A stretch of DNA of 64,000 nt, from positions 487,341-551,340 of the forward strand of contig NC_018605.1 of NCBI RefSeq assembly GCF_000304455.1. The letters are read 5' to 3'. Made by a program: the position numbers and the translations under genes. Of the stretch, positions 9,024-19,502 are shown one piece after another (position 1 is the stretch's first letter; the number at the start of each line of letters is the position of its first letter). This DNA is from Cardinium endosymbiont cEper1 of Encarsia pergandiella (GTDB lineage: Bacteria; Bacteroidota; Bacteroidia; Cytophagales; Amoebophilaceae). Below the pieces are notes generated by a model, which was not told the origin of the DNA, made no database searches, and was given only the letters and a program-made list of their open reading frames with translations.

Positions 9024-10130
9024 ATGAGTAAAAAAGGTCGTGTATTAGTGGCTATGAGTGGTGGCATAGATAGTTCTGTAGCGGCTGTAATGTTGCATGA
9101 GCAAGGATACGAAGTAGTAGGCATTACCATGAAAACATGGAATTATGCAAGTAGTGGTGGTAAAAAAAAAGAGACCGGCTGTTGTAGTTTAGACGCCATC
9201 AATGATGCCAGGAATGTATCGGTTGAGTTGGGATTTCCTCATATTATTTTAGATATAAGAGAAGCATTTGGTAGCTATGTAATTGACCATTTTAAAGCTG
9301 AATATTTAGCTGGTAGAACCCCCAATCCATGCGTATTGTGTAATACACATATTAAGTGGGATGCCCTTTTACAACGTGCCAATACATTAGATTGTGATTA
9401 CTTAGCAACCGGGCATTATGCAAAAGTCCGCGCATCAGGAGGCCGTTATATTATTTCTAAGGGATTAGATCCTAAGAAAGACCAATCATATGCCCTATGG
9501 GGCGTTTCGCAAGAGAGTCTGAGTAGGACTTTGCTTCCACTGGGTGGATATACAAAATCTTTTATTCGAACCTTTGCTGCTGAACGTGGCTTTACCGACT
9601 TGGTTCATAAGTCTGAATCATACGAAATATGCTTTATTCCGGATAATGATTACCGTGGATTCTTAAAACGACAGCTTCCTGGATTAGAAGAAGGCGTTAA
9701 GGGGGGTACATTTATATTGGAAGATGGTACCGTGGTCGGCCATCATGAAGGATATCCTTTTTATACCATTGGTCAGCGTAAAGGATTAAACATTGCTTTA
9801 GGCTATCCAGTATATGTAACAGCTATACACAAGGATACGAATCAAATAGTGTTGGGTACGTTTGATCAGTTGCTTCGAGATGGTATGTATGTACACCAAC
9901 TCAATTTATCTAAATATATAGATCTTAAAGGTAAGAAGTTAGATACCCTTACCAAGGTTCGGTATAATGATCCTGGAACCCCTGCTGTAATTGAACAGGT
10001 AGGTGATCAGATGCATGTATTTTTTGGTACCGGTGTACATGCCGTTACACCAGGCCAAGCTGCTGTTTTTTATGAAGAAGAAGATGTAATAGGAGGGGGG
10101 TGGATTTTATCCGCTTTTCAAAAAAAGTAG
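9024..10130 (+). CDS. mnmA: tRNA-specific 2-thiouridylase
   Basis: 368 residues. The N-terminal PP-loop MSGGIDSSVAA binds ATP. The catalytic cysteines are expected in NPCVLCNTHIKW (near residue 100) and ESYEICFIPD (near residue 200). GHYAKV and QRKGLNIALG are also typical. MnmA makes the 2-thio group of s2U34 in tRNA-Lys, -Glu and -Gln using sulfur relayed from IscS. A possible promoter lies upstream (TTG at 8966, TACTTTTA at 8989), after a small GGAGC/GCTCC hairpin at about 8960-8979. It converges with recQ. Confidence 0.96.
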   Translation: MSKKGRVLVAMSGGIDSSVAAVMLHEQGYEVVGITMKTWNYASSGGKKKETGCCSLDAINDARNVSVELGFPHIILDIREAFGSYVIDHFKAEYLAGRTPNPCVLCNTHIKWDALLQRANTLDCDYLATGHYAKVRASGGRYIISKGLDPKKDQSYALWGVSQESLSRTLLPLGGYTKSFIRTFAAERGFTDLVHKSESYEICFIPDNDYRGFLKRQLPGLEEGVKGGTFILEDGTVVGHHEGYPFYTIGQRKGLNIALGYPVYVTAIHKDTNQIVLGTFDQLLRDGMYVHQLNLSKYIDLKGKKLDTLTKVRYNDPGTPAVIEQVGDQMHVFFGTGVHAVTPGQAAVFYEEEDVIGGGWILSAFQKK

Positions 10131-10159
10131 GATACGATACTGAACCGATCAAATGAAGT

Positions 10160-12088
10160 TTATCCATGTAACGGCTTTGAAGGTTCATTGATTTCTAGTT
10201 CGCCAGGCTTTTGATAATATATTTCTTTTGCATCTAGCATTGCTCTTATAATATGTAAAAGTTCTTTTTCTTTATCATAATCAACTGTTTCTATTATATT
10301 TTTAAGGTCCTGTTTGCCATTTCTAATGGCATTCATAACGTAATGGCGGCCTTCTAGCATCGCTGTATGGTGTATAGCTTCGTTGCTCTTTTTTTTACAA
10401 ATATCGCATTGGTTACAAGTCGTTTCGGCTTCATCAAAATAATCTAATAATGTAGCCAAGCGGCACCGTCGGTCGTTGGTAACATATTCTATAACAGCTT
10501 CTATTTGTTGATAGGCTATTTTATTTTTTTGCTCAATTTTATGAATAGGCAATGGCAGTTCAGCAGCAAGATACCGTGGTGTTAAGAAAGTAATTTGTGG
10601 ACTCGCTTTTTGTGGAAGATATTCTAGAACCTTGAGTCGATGCAGGGCATCTAATTGGTCGGCTACTTTGTATTCTGTAATGTGAATAAACTGGGCTATT
10701 TTTTTTTCAATAATTTTACAATATGGTGTAAAAAGTGTACCACCATAGAGCCTTAAAAGGGCTTTGATACATAAGTCATAAGCTGGATGACGGAGTTGAA
10801 ACGCATACAATGCTTCCCTAGATAGCAAAAAATAGACCCTAGAAGGTTGGTAATAGGCTTCATTAAGTTGTATAAACCCGTCTGACTCTAATGCTTTGAT
10901 GCCATAGTAGGCTTCTTTTGCGTACAGACCAGTTGTTTGTTTAAAATCCTCTAAATCAAAATCGTAGGTAACGAAAGCATGAGAGCCTACTGCGATTTTA
11001 TAGTAATTAACCAGATGTTGGTAAACTTTTCTAACTTGATCAATAGTAGGGTAACTTTCCTTCCACTTTTGTTTTAAATGTGCAATATCTTGTTCATCAT
11101 ACCAAAGAATAGCGTAGGCTGTAGCATTATTTCGACCTGCTCTTCCTGCTTCTTGGCAATAGGCTTCTAAGGAGGCAGGTAGATCTAAATGCATTACTAA
11201 AGAAACGTCTGCTTTATCAATCCCCATGCCAAAAGCAGCTGTAGCAACCATGGTTCGTACTTTATTTTCGCTCCATAAAGCTTGTTTTGTAGCTCGATCA
11301 GCCGTCGTTAAACCAGCATGGTAAAATGCACTGGTAATACCATTTTTTTGCAAAAAAGTAGCGATGTTCTCTGTTTTTTTGCGTGTATTTACATAAATAA
11401 TAGCTGGTCCATTGCTCTGTTGTAATGCTTTGAGCAGTTGTGTTTCTTTTTGATCTGTTTTGCGTACCCAGTAGACTAGATTGGGCCTATGAAAAGTTTG
11501 AGCAAAAAGAAGCGGATGGTTTAGTTGTAAACAATCTTGAATATCCTGTTTAACCCTTTTAGTGGCAGTAGCTGTAAAGGCTACTGTATTGGCCTTTGGA
11601 ATCGTTTGCTTAAAGTGCGCAATTTCTAAATAAGAGGGTCTAAAATCATATCCCCATTGTGAAATACAGTGCGCCTCATCTACTACTAAGGTCGTAATAG
11701 GCATAGTAGCCGCACGCAGTTTAAATAGGTCAGTCTGCAAGCGTTCTGGGGATACATACAATAGTTTAACTGTACCATATACACAATTATCTAGTCGTCG
11801 TTCTATTTCTAAACTAGACATGCCTGAAAAAATAGCTTCTGCATGAATACCTTTTTGCGCAAGTTGTGTTACTTGATCTTTCATAAGCGCAATAAGTGGC
11901 GTAACCACTAAGGTTAAACCTGTTTTCCGCAAGGCTGGTAATTGAAAACAAAGCGATTTTCCACTTCCAGTAGGTAAAAAAACCAATATATCTTTGCCAT
12001 CTAAAATACCCTTCATGATTGCTTCTTGGAAAGGTCTAAAGGAAGAATAGCCCCAATGTTTTTTTAATAAATCATAAATTTTATCCAT
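10160..12088 (-). CDS. recQ: ATP-dependent DNA helicase RecQ
   Basis: 642 residues. The SF2 helicase motifs are all visible: Walker [13 protein letters not shown], motif [14 protein letters not shown], motif III AFTATAT and motif [11 protein letters not shown]. The RecQ zinc cysteines appear as [10 protein letters not shown] near residue 560, preceded by [12 protein letters not shown], so the RQC zinc part is present. A divergent C-terminal tail follows; no canonical HRDC domain was recognised. It unwinds recombination and fork intermediates, and is one of few repair enzymes in this window. It converges with mnmA, 29 bp apart. Confidence 0.95.
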   Translation of the reverse strand: MDKIYDLLKKHWGYSSFRPFQEAIMKGILDGKDILVFLPTGSGKSLCFQLPALRKTGLTLVVTPLIALMKDQVTQLAQKGIHAEAIFSGMSSLEIERRLDNCVYGTVKLLYVSPERLQTDLFKLRAATMPITTLVVDEAHCISQWGYDFRPSYLEIAHFKQTIPKANTVAFTATATKRVKQDIQDCLQLNHPLLFAQTFHRPNLVYWVRKTDQKETQLLKALQQSNGPAIIYVNTRKKTENIATFLQKNGITSAFYHAGLTTADRATKQALWSENKVRTMVATAAFGMGIDKADVSLVMHLDLPASLEAYCQEAGRAGRNNATAYAILWYDEQDIAHLKQKWKESYPTIDQVRKVYQHLVNYYKIAVGSHAFVTYDFDLEDFKQTTGLYAKEAYYGIKALESDGFIQLNEAYYQPSRVYFLLSREALYAFQLRHPAYDLCIKALLRLYGGTLFTPYCKIIEKKIAQFIHITEYKVADQLDALHRLKVLEYLPQKASPQITFLTPRYLAAELPLPIHKIEQKNKIAYQQIEAVIEYVTNDRRCRLATLLDYFDEAETTCNQCDICKKKSNEAIHHTAMLEGRHYVMNAIRNGKQDLKNIIETVDYDKEKELLHIIRAMLDAKEIYYQKPGELEINEPSKPLHG

Positions 12089-12245
12089 GGCTGGTCGGCA
12101 GCTTTATACTGTTTTAAAAGCGCGTGGCTAAAGAATAAAGCAGATGGCAATGAAATATTTGTATAGATTGAAATTTACCTACTGGCATAGCATGCAACGC
12201 TTACAAGGCGCAAAATATACCAATAACACACTATAGTTAAATCCG

Positions 12246-13187
12246 TTAGAGGTATATATTTATACTAGTGTAAAAATTTCCTATACGTTTAAGATAGCTC
12301 GTTAGTAATTTGATGTCATCTGTTTTTTTTAATTCTATTTCGTATAAAATACCATTTAATTTGGTAATGCCATGCGGTAATGTTGATAGTAAATCTTCAT
12401 AACTTAAACTATACAGATCATTTGCCAATTGATCAAGCAATCTTAAGCTCGTTGCAATGGCTTGTTTATTTTTTTCATATCTATAGAACTTAGCACTATC
12501 TAATATTTTATTTATCTGTTTTTCTTCCTGAATCGATTGCCATAGTTGTTGGCCCGTTTTATGCCCGTCTTTTTTCCATTTTAGCAGATAAGATTGAAGC
12601 CTTTTTAGCTTATTGTGCAACATATCTGGCTTATTGCATATAAAATATAGGCACTCTTGGTACGCTAGTATTGCCTCAGTAACCTTAATGTTTTTCGGTT
12701 TAGCATACTCTTCTGCTATACAAATTTTAAATGCTTCCATTAGCGTAGTATTAGCTTGTAGCTTTTTCATGGAAGTGAGTAACGCTTTTTCATTTTCTTT
12801 TGTAGGCGCTTTCAACAGCTTCCCGAAGCGATCATAGTAGCTTTTTAGAAGTGTAGTATCATGCTTTTGTTGCAGCTTTTTTATTATTTTTTCTTCTATT
12901 TCTTCCTTAAAAAAATTATTCCAAAGCTCATCTGGGTTTTTTTCTGTATCAGTTGTGCACCATTTCTTCGTCCTATCTGCTAACTTTTTTCTAAAATCAC
13001 TAATCTCATCAGGTGATTCTAGCATAGAAATTGTTTTTTCGAATGATTCTATGCTACTTAGCTTAAAGTGGTTCTGCGTATAGTACCCCTCGTCTTCTTG
13101 GCTTATGTATTGATATTCCTTGTTACAGGTAGATCCACAGAAAAGAAGCAGTGCAAGCGTATGACTAGGATATTTTCTTAAATTCAT
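12246..13187 (-). CDS. Hypothetical secreted or lipoprotein, helical
   Basis: 313 residues and not recognised. The N-terminus has a basic start and a hydrophobic stretch (HTLALLLFCGSTC), which looks like a signal peptide with a poor lipobox, then a Lys/Glu-rich, mostly helical body. There is no enzyme motif and no ankyrin repeat. A protein of similar character (lipoprotein-like N-terminus, helical charged body) lies at 38444-39556, and both may belong to lineage-specific surface families. It stands alone, 157 bp from recQ. Confidence 0.55.
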   Translation of the reverse strand: MNLRKYPSHTLALLLFCGSTCNKEYQYISQEDEGYYTQNHFKLSSIESFEKTISMLESPDEISDFRKKLADRTKKWCTTDTEKNPDELWNNFFKEEIEEKIIKKLQQKHDTTLLKSYYDRFGKLLKAPTKENEKALLTSMKKLQANTTLMEAFKICIAEEYAKPKNIKVTEAILAYQECLYFICNKPDMLHNKLKRLQSYLLKWKKDGHKTGQQLWQSIQEEKQINKILDSAKFYRYEKNKQAIATSLRLLDQLANDLYSLSYEDLLSTLPHGITKLNGILYEIELKKTDDIKLLTSYLKRIGNFYTSINIYL

Positions 13188-13437
13188 ATTTTTTAAAAAT
13201 ATTATAATCTGTTTGATTTGAAAGGATTGACTATATTAACTTATAATATACCGCCCATTGGGGGACTTGGCCAAGATAGTTTTTTATCTCTTTTTTTCCT
13301 ATTGCTAGCTTTTTATTTTTATGAATAGCTTGATTCCCTCGTAACTTGTTGGCCATTTTATTTGGTCTACTGCTTTTTTTGTTGTAAAATTATAAGTTTA
13401 ATCAACTAATTATCTTTCTAATTAGGCTAATATTTTC

Positions 13438-14292
13438 GTGGGTATGGTGGTAAAAAGATATGTAAAGAAGTTTTTTGTCTGTTGCCTGACGAGTACTTTT
13501 TTAAGTGGTCTACATGCTAAAGCTTCTGGCACAGTTGAACCTCCTTTTCTTCTAGGAGAACGGTTAGAGTATCAGGTTTGTTACAGTTTTATCCATGCGG
13601 GTACCGCTACCATGTATGTAGATGAGCAGTTGCATAAGTTAAATGACCACCTTTGCTATAAAATTCAAGTAAAGGGTGTTTCTAGTAATGCATTGGATGT
13701 TTTAGGGTTTAATCTGTTGGATACCTGGGAAAGTTATTTAGAGGCTGATGTGTCCAATCTATTGCGGCCACATAGATGTGTCACCCATCTTCAAGAAAAT
13801 GGCTATGTAAGACAAGAGCAAATTGATTTTGATTACGTATCCAGTCAGGCCAGGGTAAAAGTGGCTGAAAGTAGCCATAATATGGAGCCTGAAGTTACCT
13901 ATCATCCGCTCTCTAGTGTTCAAAACATCAAAGACTTAATCAGTGGTTATTATGCGTTGCGTTCTATTGATTGCACAAAACTACAACCAGGTGATAAGCT
14001 TACGGTCACTGTCTTGTATGACCAGCAAATCTATAAAGATGTTGGGATTCTGTTTCTTGGAAGAAAGAAGATTGAAACCAAATTGGGCAAAACATCCGCG
14101 TTGGTTTTCGCACCTTTAGTGCCTGTTGAGGATAGTATATTTTCTGGAGAGCGCCCAGTAGAAGCATATATTTCAGATGATGCCAACAAAGTTCCTCTAA
14201 AATTAAAAGTTAATCTAGTAGTAGGTTCAGTAGAAATAGCACTTACTGGCTGCAAAGGTCTTAAAGAGCAGATTCATTTTCAAAAACCTTAA
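13438..14292 (+). CDS. DUF3108-like periplasmic protein
   Basis: 284 residues with an N-terminal signal segment (FFVCCLTSTFLSGLHAKA). The mature part starts with FLLGERLEYQVCYSFIHAGTATM, matching the opening of DUF3108 proteins of Bacteroidota, and continues with LLDTWESYLEAD and GERPVEAYISDDANKVPLKL, also typical. The function of the family is not established; a beta-rich periplasmic or outer-envelope protein is likely. The start is GTG 13438 or ATG 13444. It is followed after 27 bp by gatA and may be cotranscribed. Confidence 0.75.
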   Translation: MGMVVKRYVKKFFVCCLTSTFLSGLHAKASGTVEPPFLLGERLEYQVCYSFIHAGTATMYVDEQLHKLNDHLCYKIQVKGVSSNALDVLGFNLLDTWESYLEADVSNLLRPHRCVTHLQENGYVRQEQIDFDYVSSQARVKVAESSHNMEPEVTYHPLSSVQNIKDLISGYYALRSIDCTKLQPGDKLTVTVLYDQQIYKDVGILFLGRKKIETKLGKTSALVFAPLVPVEDSIFSGERPVEAYISDDANKVPLKLKVNLVVGSVEIALTGCKGLKEQIHFQKP

Positions 14293-14319
14293 ATTTTTAT
14301 TTTTTATAATTTTGTCTTT

Positions 14320-15750
14320 ATGCTCCATTCTGCCTATTCTTTTAGCCTACTTCGGTTGCTATTCGCATCAAAAAAAGTTACTGCTATGGAAGTAGTTGAT
14401 CACCTTTTGCAGCATATTGAAATACAAAAAGACTTAAATGCCTTTGTAAATGTTTATGATCAGGAGATAATAGAAAATGCCGTTCTAGTCAATCAAAAAA
14501 TAGCACACAATCAAGGAGGCCCTTTGGCAGGGATGGTGGTGGGGTTAAAAGATATGATTGCTTATAAAGATCATCCATTACAGGCTGGTAGTAAAATTTT
14601 GACCAATTATATTTCTCCATTTCATGCAACCGTTACCCAGCGGCTTTTGGCAGCTGATGCATTGATTATTGGCCATCAAAATTGTGATGAATTTGGCATG
14701 GGCTCTTCTTCAGAAAATGGTTATTTTGGTACCGTACTAAATCCTTTAGATAAAACAAGAGTTGCCGGTGGTTCTTCAGGTGGATCTGCAGCAGCCGTAA
14801 AGGCAAAAATGTGTCATGTTTCGATTGGTACGGATACAGGTGGGTCGGTTAGACAACCCGCTGCATTTTGTGGCCTTGTAGGGCTGAAACCTTCTTATGG
14901 TAGAATTTCTAGGCATGGTCTAGTTGCGTATGCTTCTTCCTTTGATACAGCTGGTATTTTAGCCCATACAGTAGAAGACTGTGCAAGTGTGCTGGAGGTA
15001 ATAGCTGGGGCTGATCCATTTGATAGTACTGCATCGGCTAGGGAAGTGCCCTGTTATACAAGTGTATTGCATGATTCAGCCCGTTATAAAGTAGCCTGTT
15101 TAGCAGAAACACTTAGCCATGGAGGTTTACAGCCGGAAATAAAAGATCATACATTAGATGGGCTAGAACTGTTAAAAAAAGCGGGCCATCAAGTACACAA
15201 TGTCCATTTTGAATTACTCAAATATGCCCTACCCACTTATTATATATTGGTCAATGCAGAGGCAAGCACTAACCTTGCTCGTTTTGATGGTATTCGTTAC
15301 GGCTACCGAAGTAGCCATGCTACAACATTAGAAGAGGTCTATATCAAGAGCAGAACAGAAGGTTTTGCTAAGGAAGTGAAAAAGCGGATTATGCTCGGAT
15401 CATTTGTGCTCAGTGCATCTCAATGTGAAACACATTACATTAAAGCACTAAAAGTTCGTAACATGATTAAAAAAGTCATGCAAGATATCTTGAGCCATTA
15501 TGATTTTATCATATTGCCTACCACTACAACTACTGCTTTTAAGGTAAATAGCTTTGTCAGTAATCCATTATCCATGTATTGGAGCGATCTCTATACTGTA
15601 TTGGCATCAGTAGCTGGCCTACCAGCTATTTCTTTACCAAATGGAGTAGATCAAAAAGATTTACCCATTGGTGTGCAAGTGATAGGTAATTATTTTGAAG
15701 AAGCCAAGCTACTTACCTTTGCAAGCCACTTTGAATCTATTGTAAAATAG
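14320..15750 (+). CDS. gatA: Glutamyl-tRNA(Gln)/aspartyl-tRNA(Asn) amidotransferase subunit A
   Basis: 476 residues, typical for GatA. The amidase Ser-cisSer-Lys signature is visible: the Lys in [27 protein letters not shown], and the nucleophile region [19 protein letters not shown]. It releases ammonia from glutamine for transfer to Glu-tRNA(Gln) or Asp-tRNA(Asn) together with GatB and GatC, which are not in this window. Scattered gat genes are usual in Bacteroidota. It is close to the DUF3108-like gene upstream and dut downstream. Confidence 0.96.
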   Translation: MLHSAYSFSLLRLLFASKKVTAMEVVDHLLQHIEIQKDLNAFVNVYDQEIIENAVLVNQKIAHNQGGPLAGMVVGLKDMIAYKDHPLQAGSKILTNYISPFHATVTQRLLAADALIIGHQNCDEFGMGSSSENGYFGTVLNPLDKTRVAGGSSGGSAAAVKAKMCHVSIGTDTGGSVRQPAAFCGLVGLKPSYGRISRHGLVAYASSFDTAGILAHTVEDCASVLEVIAGADPFDSTASAREVPCYTSVLHDSARYKVACLAETLSHGGLQPEIKDHTLDGLELLKKAGHQVHNVHFELLKYALPTYYILVNAEASTNLARFDGIRYGYRSSHATTLEEVYIKSRTEGFAKEVKKRIMLGSFVLSASQCETHYIKALKVRNMIKKVMQDILSHYDFIILPTTTTTAFKVNSFVSNPLSMYWSDLYTVLASVAGLPAISLPNGVDQKDLPIGVQVIGNYFEEAKLLTFASHFESIVK

Positions 15751-15806
15751 TTAACCTATTCTGTAAACTTGCTGTAAAAAGTAAAATTTTAAATAAATGG
15801 TATTGT

Positions 15807-16241
15807 ATGGAAGTTCAAATTGTTAACTACTCACACCATCCATTGCCTGCTTATGCTACATTAGGGGCTAGCGGAATGGATTTGCGTGCTTTTATCCATC
15901 TTCCTATTAGATTGGCTCCTAGGAAAAGGATGCTGATTCCTACTGGTATTTCTATTGCTTTACCACAAGGCTATGAAGGCCAAATAAGGCCACGTAGCGG
16001 CTTGGCGTTGCACCATGGCATGACAGTCTTAAATAGCCCCGGAACAATTGATGAAGACTATAGGGGGGAAATAAAAATATTGCTTATGAATTGCGGTGAT
16101 GAACCCTTTGTAGTACAAGATGGGGATAGAATTGCGCAGCTAGTGGTCGCCAAATATGAATCGATTCGTTGGACAGTAGTACCGATGCTAGACCAAACCG
16201 ATAGGGGATCGGGAGGCCATGGCAGCACTGGTAGAAACTAG
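15807..16241 (+). CDS. dut: Deoxyuridine 5'-triphosphate nucleotidohydrolase (dUTPase)
   Basis: 144 residues, the normal trimeric dUTPase size. Five motifs are seen: [39 protein letters not shown] and the C-terminal P-loop-like [10 protein letters not shown]. It hydrolyses dUTP to dUMP, keeping uracil out of DNA and feeding thymidylate synthesis; dCMP deaminase at 60577-61044 is a second dUMP source. Its stop codon overlaps the stop of the convergent dusB by 4 bp. Confidence 0.97.
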   Translation: MEVQIVNYSHHPLPAYATLGASGMDLRAFIHLPIRLAPRKRMLIPTGISIALPQGYEGQIRPRSGLALHHGMTVLNSPGTIDEDYRGEIKILLMNCGDEPFVVQDGDRIAQLVVAKYESIRWTVVPMLDQTDRGSGGHGSTGRN

Positions 16242-17224
16242 TCTCCGTCAGATCTCTTTTGCGTTATTTCATCTAATAGGTCACCTATAGCCCTCGCATC
16301 ATTAGCAGTTACCAAGCTAGACCGATACGGTTTTATCCCAGTCACACCTCGAAAATAATTGGCATAGTGGCGCCTCATTTCTAATATGCCCGTTCGTTCT
16401 CCCTTCCACTCTATCGCATGGGTCAAATGTTTTTTTACAGTTTCAATCCGCTCTACTAGGGTAGGAGGAGGGAGGAGGTTACCTGTTGCATGATAATGTT
16501 TGATTTCTCTAAAAATCCAAGGATAGCCAATGCTGGCACGCCCAATCATGATACCATCTACCCCATATTTATCTTTATAAGCAAGCGCTTTAGTAGGACT
16601 GTCAATATCCCCGTTCCCAAAAATCGGAATATGAATGCTCGGATCTGCTTTTACTGCTCCAATATAGCTCCAGTCTGCTGATCCTTTGTACATTTGTTGT
16701 CGGGTCCTTCCATGAATGGTTACAGCCTGTACGCCAACATCTTGAAGGCGTTGGACTACTTCTAAAATTTTAATCGATTGATGGTCCCATCCTAATCGCG
16801 TTTTGACCGTAACAGGAATCGAGACTTGTTTAACGATTTCTGCGGCCATTGCCTGCATCTTAGGAAGATCTAAAAGGATACCAGCGCCTGCTCCTTTACA
16901 CGCTACCTGCTTAACAGGACAACCATAGTTGATGTCTAATAAAGTAGGTTGGGCCCTTTCTACAATAGCAGCTGCTGTTCGCATCACTTCTATAGTATCT
17001 CCAAAAATTTGTATCCCAATAGGACGTTCTGCTTCATATATTTCCAATTTTTTTATACTTTTAGCAGCATCTCTAATCAGTCCTTCGGAGGAAATAAATT
17101 CGGTATACATCAGATCTGCCCCATGTGCCTTGCATATGGCACGAAAAGGAGGATCGCTAACATCTTCCATAGGTGCCAGTAAAAGTGGAAAATCACTTAA
17201 TACACAGTTTCCAATTTGTAACAT
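16238..17224 (-). CDS. dusB: tRNA-dihydrouridine synthase
   Basis: 328 residues. The FMN TIM-barrel motifs of the DusB group are present: [17 protein letters not shown], the active-site cysteine in [42 protein letters not shown], and GNGDI with [13 protein letters not shown] for FMN binding. It reduces uridines in the tRNA D-loop. It is convergent with dut (4 bp overlap) and lies upstream of, and opposite to, tRNA-Ile. Confidence 0.94.
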   Translation of the reverse strand: MLQIGNCVLSDFPLLLAPMEDVSDPPFRAICKAHGADLMYTEFISSEGLIRDAAKSIKKLEIYEAERPIGIQIFGDTIEVMRTAAAIVERAQPTLLDINYGCPVKQVACKGAGAGILLDLPKMQAMAAEIVKQVSIPVTVKTRLGWDHQSIKILEVVQRLQDVGVQAVTIHGRTRQQMYKGSADWSYIGAVKADPSIHIPIFGNGDIDSPTKALAYKDKYGVDGIMIGRASIGYPWIFREIKHYHATGNLLPPPTLVERIETVKKHLTHAIEWKGERTGILEMRRHYANYFRGVTGIKPYRSSLVTANDARAIGDLLDEITQKRSDGD

Positions 17225-17543
17225 AAATAGGATGAATATATTTTTAGCTCCTTGAATTTGATCTTTGCACCCACTTGTTGGATGGGCTGGAAATGTCCGG
17301 GTAGTTGGTGACCTTCTACAAATCTACGCTTAAAATTAGTATTTCCTATGCATAAAAAGATTGCTGCCTTCCACTAATGGTATGCAGTAGATTAAAATAA
17401 CTTATTTATTATAGCTATTTATTGGGTATATACAGAATATATACGTAATTTAGCTGTGTTGGAGGAGGCTATGGAAAACCTGTAATAGGTTTGAGTCTAA
17501 GTAGGTTTGTTTTTATTCCAAATAATTTCTGTAAAAGATTATA
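17225..17543. other. Intergenic region before tRNA-Ile
   Basis: 319 bp between the dusB start and tRNA-Ile. It must hold divergent promoters, but no convincing TTTG/TAnnTTTG pair was found. No small ORF or IS remnant was recognised. Confidence 0.5.
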
Positions 17544-17617
17544 GGGTCTGTAGCTCAGTTGGTTAGAGCGCTACACTGATAATGTAGAGGTCCGTGGTTC
17601 AAGTCCACGCAGGCCCA
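17544..17617 (+). tRNA. tRNA-Ile (anticodon GAT)
   Basis: A 74-nt cloverleaf. The acceptor stem GGGTCTG pairs with CAGGCCC (one G-T pair). The D-arm contains AGTTGGTTAG, the anticodon stem is CTACA/TGTAG with loop CTGATAA giving GAT, and the T-arm is CGTGG TTCAAGT CCACG. The discriminator is A and no CCA is encoded. It decodes AUC/AUU. It is a lone tRNA here, not inside an rRNA spacer. Confidence 0.97.
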
Positions 17618-17730
17618 CCCTAGCGCACCAAGTTACAAACCGGTACCGTACACCATAAAAATTACAATACATTTCTTGGCACATCTTGTGCGCTCTAGTC
17701 ATTACTTAATAGACTTTTTTATAATCTAAA

Positions 17731-19449
17731 ATGGGCATAAAATCTTTTATTAAACAGGTATTTACCATTGCTATAGGATGCTTAATCTCTTTATTATCTT
17801 TATCCTATATAGTTCTTTTTGTACTTTCAAGATTAACTGCTACCGATATCAGCGAAGTAGCAAGCAATTCAGTCCTATCATTCAATATGGAAGGCCGAGT
17901 GGTTGAAAGGATGCCGAGTGGATTATTTGGATCTAATAAAGGAGTGGTTAATTTTAAAGTAGTTACAAAGGCCATTCATGAAGCAACCAAGGATCATCGT
18001 ATTTCCGCTATTTATTTAGATTTATCTTATCTATATGCCGGCTGGGCTGTTTTAGAAGAAATAAGAGAAGCTTTGTTGGCTTTTAAAGCCCAAGGTAAAA
18101 CCATCATCGCATATGCGGATGGTTATACGCAAAAGTCCTATTATTTAGCTTCTGTAGCAGACGAAATCATTCTAAATCCTAGTGGTTGGTTGGTATTCAA
18201 AGGATTGTCTGCAACAATTGATTTCTATACAAAACTTTTTGAGCATATTTCTATAAAGCCTATCATATTCCGTATTGGAGCCTGTAAGGATGCGGTGGAG
18301 CCCTTTTGTTTGACCAAAATGAGTGAAGAAAGTAAAAATCAAACAAAGGCATACCTTGAGTCTGTGTATGATCACTTTTTAACAAAAATAGGTAGTACTA
18401 GAAACATAGCGGTTGCAGCGCTAAAAGCGCATGCCAATAACCTTTCAGCGGTACTGCCCAATGATGCCCTTCGGGCCCATTTAATTACCAAGATAGGCTA
18501 TGCAACAGATGCGAAAAGGTTGTTAAAAGAAAAACTAAAATCTCCTGCTTTTGTCAGCTATATTCATTATACTACTTCAGAAAGCGCATCTAATTCCGTT
18601 AATCAAGTTGCCGTTGTAATGGCTGAAGGGGAAATTGTGAATGGGTCCAGTAGTACCGGTTATATTGGTGCCCGCGGTTTTATTAAAACGATAAAGGCTA
18701 TTCAAGAAGATAGCAATATAAAAGCCGTAGTATTGCGCATTCATTCACCAGGGGGTAATGTGGCTGCTTCAGATATTATATGGAAAGCAATAGAGGAACT
18801 TAAATCTGTTAAGCCAGTCGTGGCTTCTATGTCTAATGTAGCTGCTTCTGGGGGGTATTATATTGCTGCGTCATGTAATTATATTTTTGCACAACCTACT
18901 ACCATTACAGGTTCGATTGGTATTTTTGGTATGTTATTTGACCCCGCTGCATTGATGCATAAAATAGGTATCTACCGTGATGTGGTGAAGACTGCTCCTT
19001 TTGCAGATTTTTTAGAACCTAGGCTAAGTTGTTCTGAACAAGAGTCTAAATTTATGTATAAAGTATTGCAACAAAGTTATGACGATTTTTTGCGTAAGGT
19101 TGCCAATGGACGTGGGATGGATATAGCCTCTGTGGAAAAATTAGCAGGTGGTAGGGTATATACTGGTGCAATGGCTCAAAATAATGGGCTAGTCGATGGG
19201 CTCGGCGGACTGGAATCAGCTATTGCTAAAGCCGCTGCTTTGGCCCAGTTAACCGACCAGTATAGCATTTGTTATTTACCCCGTCCTAAAACAAAATTAG
19301 AACAGTTGATAAACTATACTACGGGTAACATCAAAATGGAGGTACTCCATTCCTTGGTCGAAGAATATCCTATACTGAATCATTACCAACTGCTATCTAA
19401 ACCCTGTGGCATACAAGCCATCCTTCCTTATACGATTCATATTGATTAA
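17731..19449 (+). CDS. sppA: Signal peptide peptidase SppA, 67K type
   Basis: 572 residues with an N-terminal membrane segment (QVFTIAIGCLISLLSLSYIV). It has the tandem two-domain structure of 67-kDa SppA. The general-base Lys is in the first repeat (GACKDAVEPF) and the nucleophile Ser in the second (VAASGGYYIAAS), with LRIHSPGGN before it. It degrades leftover signal peptides in the membrane. It starts 113 bp after tRNA-Ile, preceded by an AT-rich stretch. Confidence 0.95.
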   Translation: MGIKSFIKQVFTIAIGCLISLLSLSYIVLFVLSRLTATDISEVASNSVLSFNMEGRVVERMPSGLFGSNKGVVNFKVVTKAIHEATKDHRISAIYLDLSYLYAGWAVLEEIREALLAFKAQGKTIIAYADGYTQKSYYLASVADEIILNPSGWLVFKGLSATIDFYTKLFEHISIKPIIFRIGACKDAVEPFCLTKMSEESKNQTKAYLESVYDHFLTKIGSTRNIAVAALKAHANNLSAVLPNDALRAHLITKIGYATDAKRLLKEKLKSPAFVSYIHYTTSESASNSVNQVAVVMAEGEIVNGSSSTGYIGARGFIKTIKAIQEDSNIKAVVLRIHSPGGNVAASDIIWKAIEELKSVKPVVASMSNVAASGGYYIAASCNYIFAQPTTITGSIGIFGMLFDPAALMHKIGIYRDVVKTAPFADFLEPRLSCSEQESKFMYKVLQQSYDDFLRKVANGRGMDIASVEKLAGGRVYTGAMAQNNGLVDGLGGLESAIAKAAALAQLTDQYSICYLPRPKTKLEQLINYTTGNIKMEVLHSLVEEYPILNHYQLLSKPCGIQAILPYTIHID

Positions 19450-19502
19450 CTGAATACGGTTCCCTTGCCCATCCAGACCAGGAGATGAGACCAATCATCC
19501 TC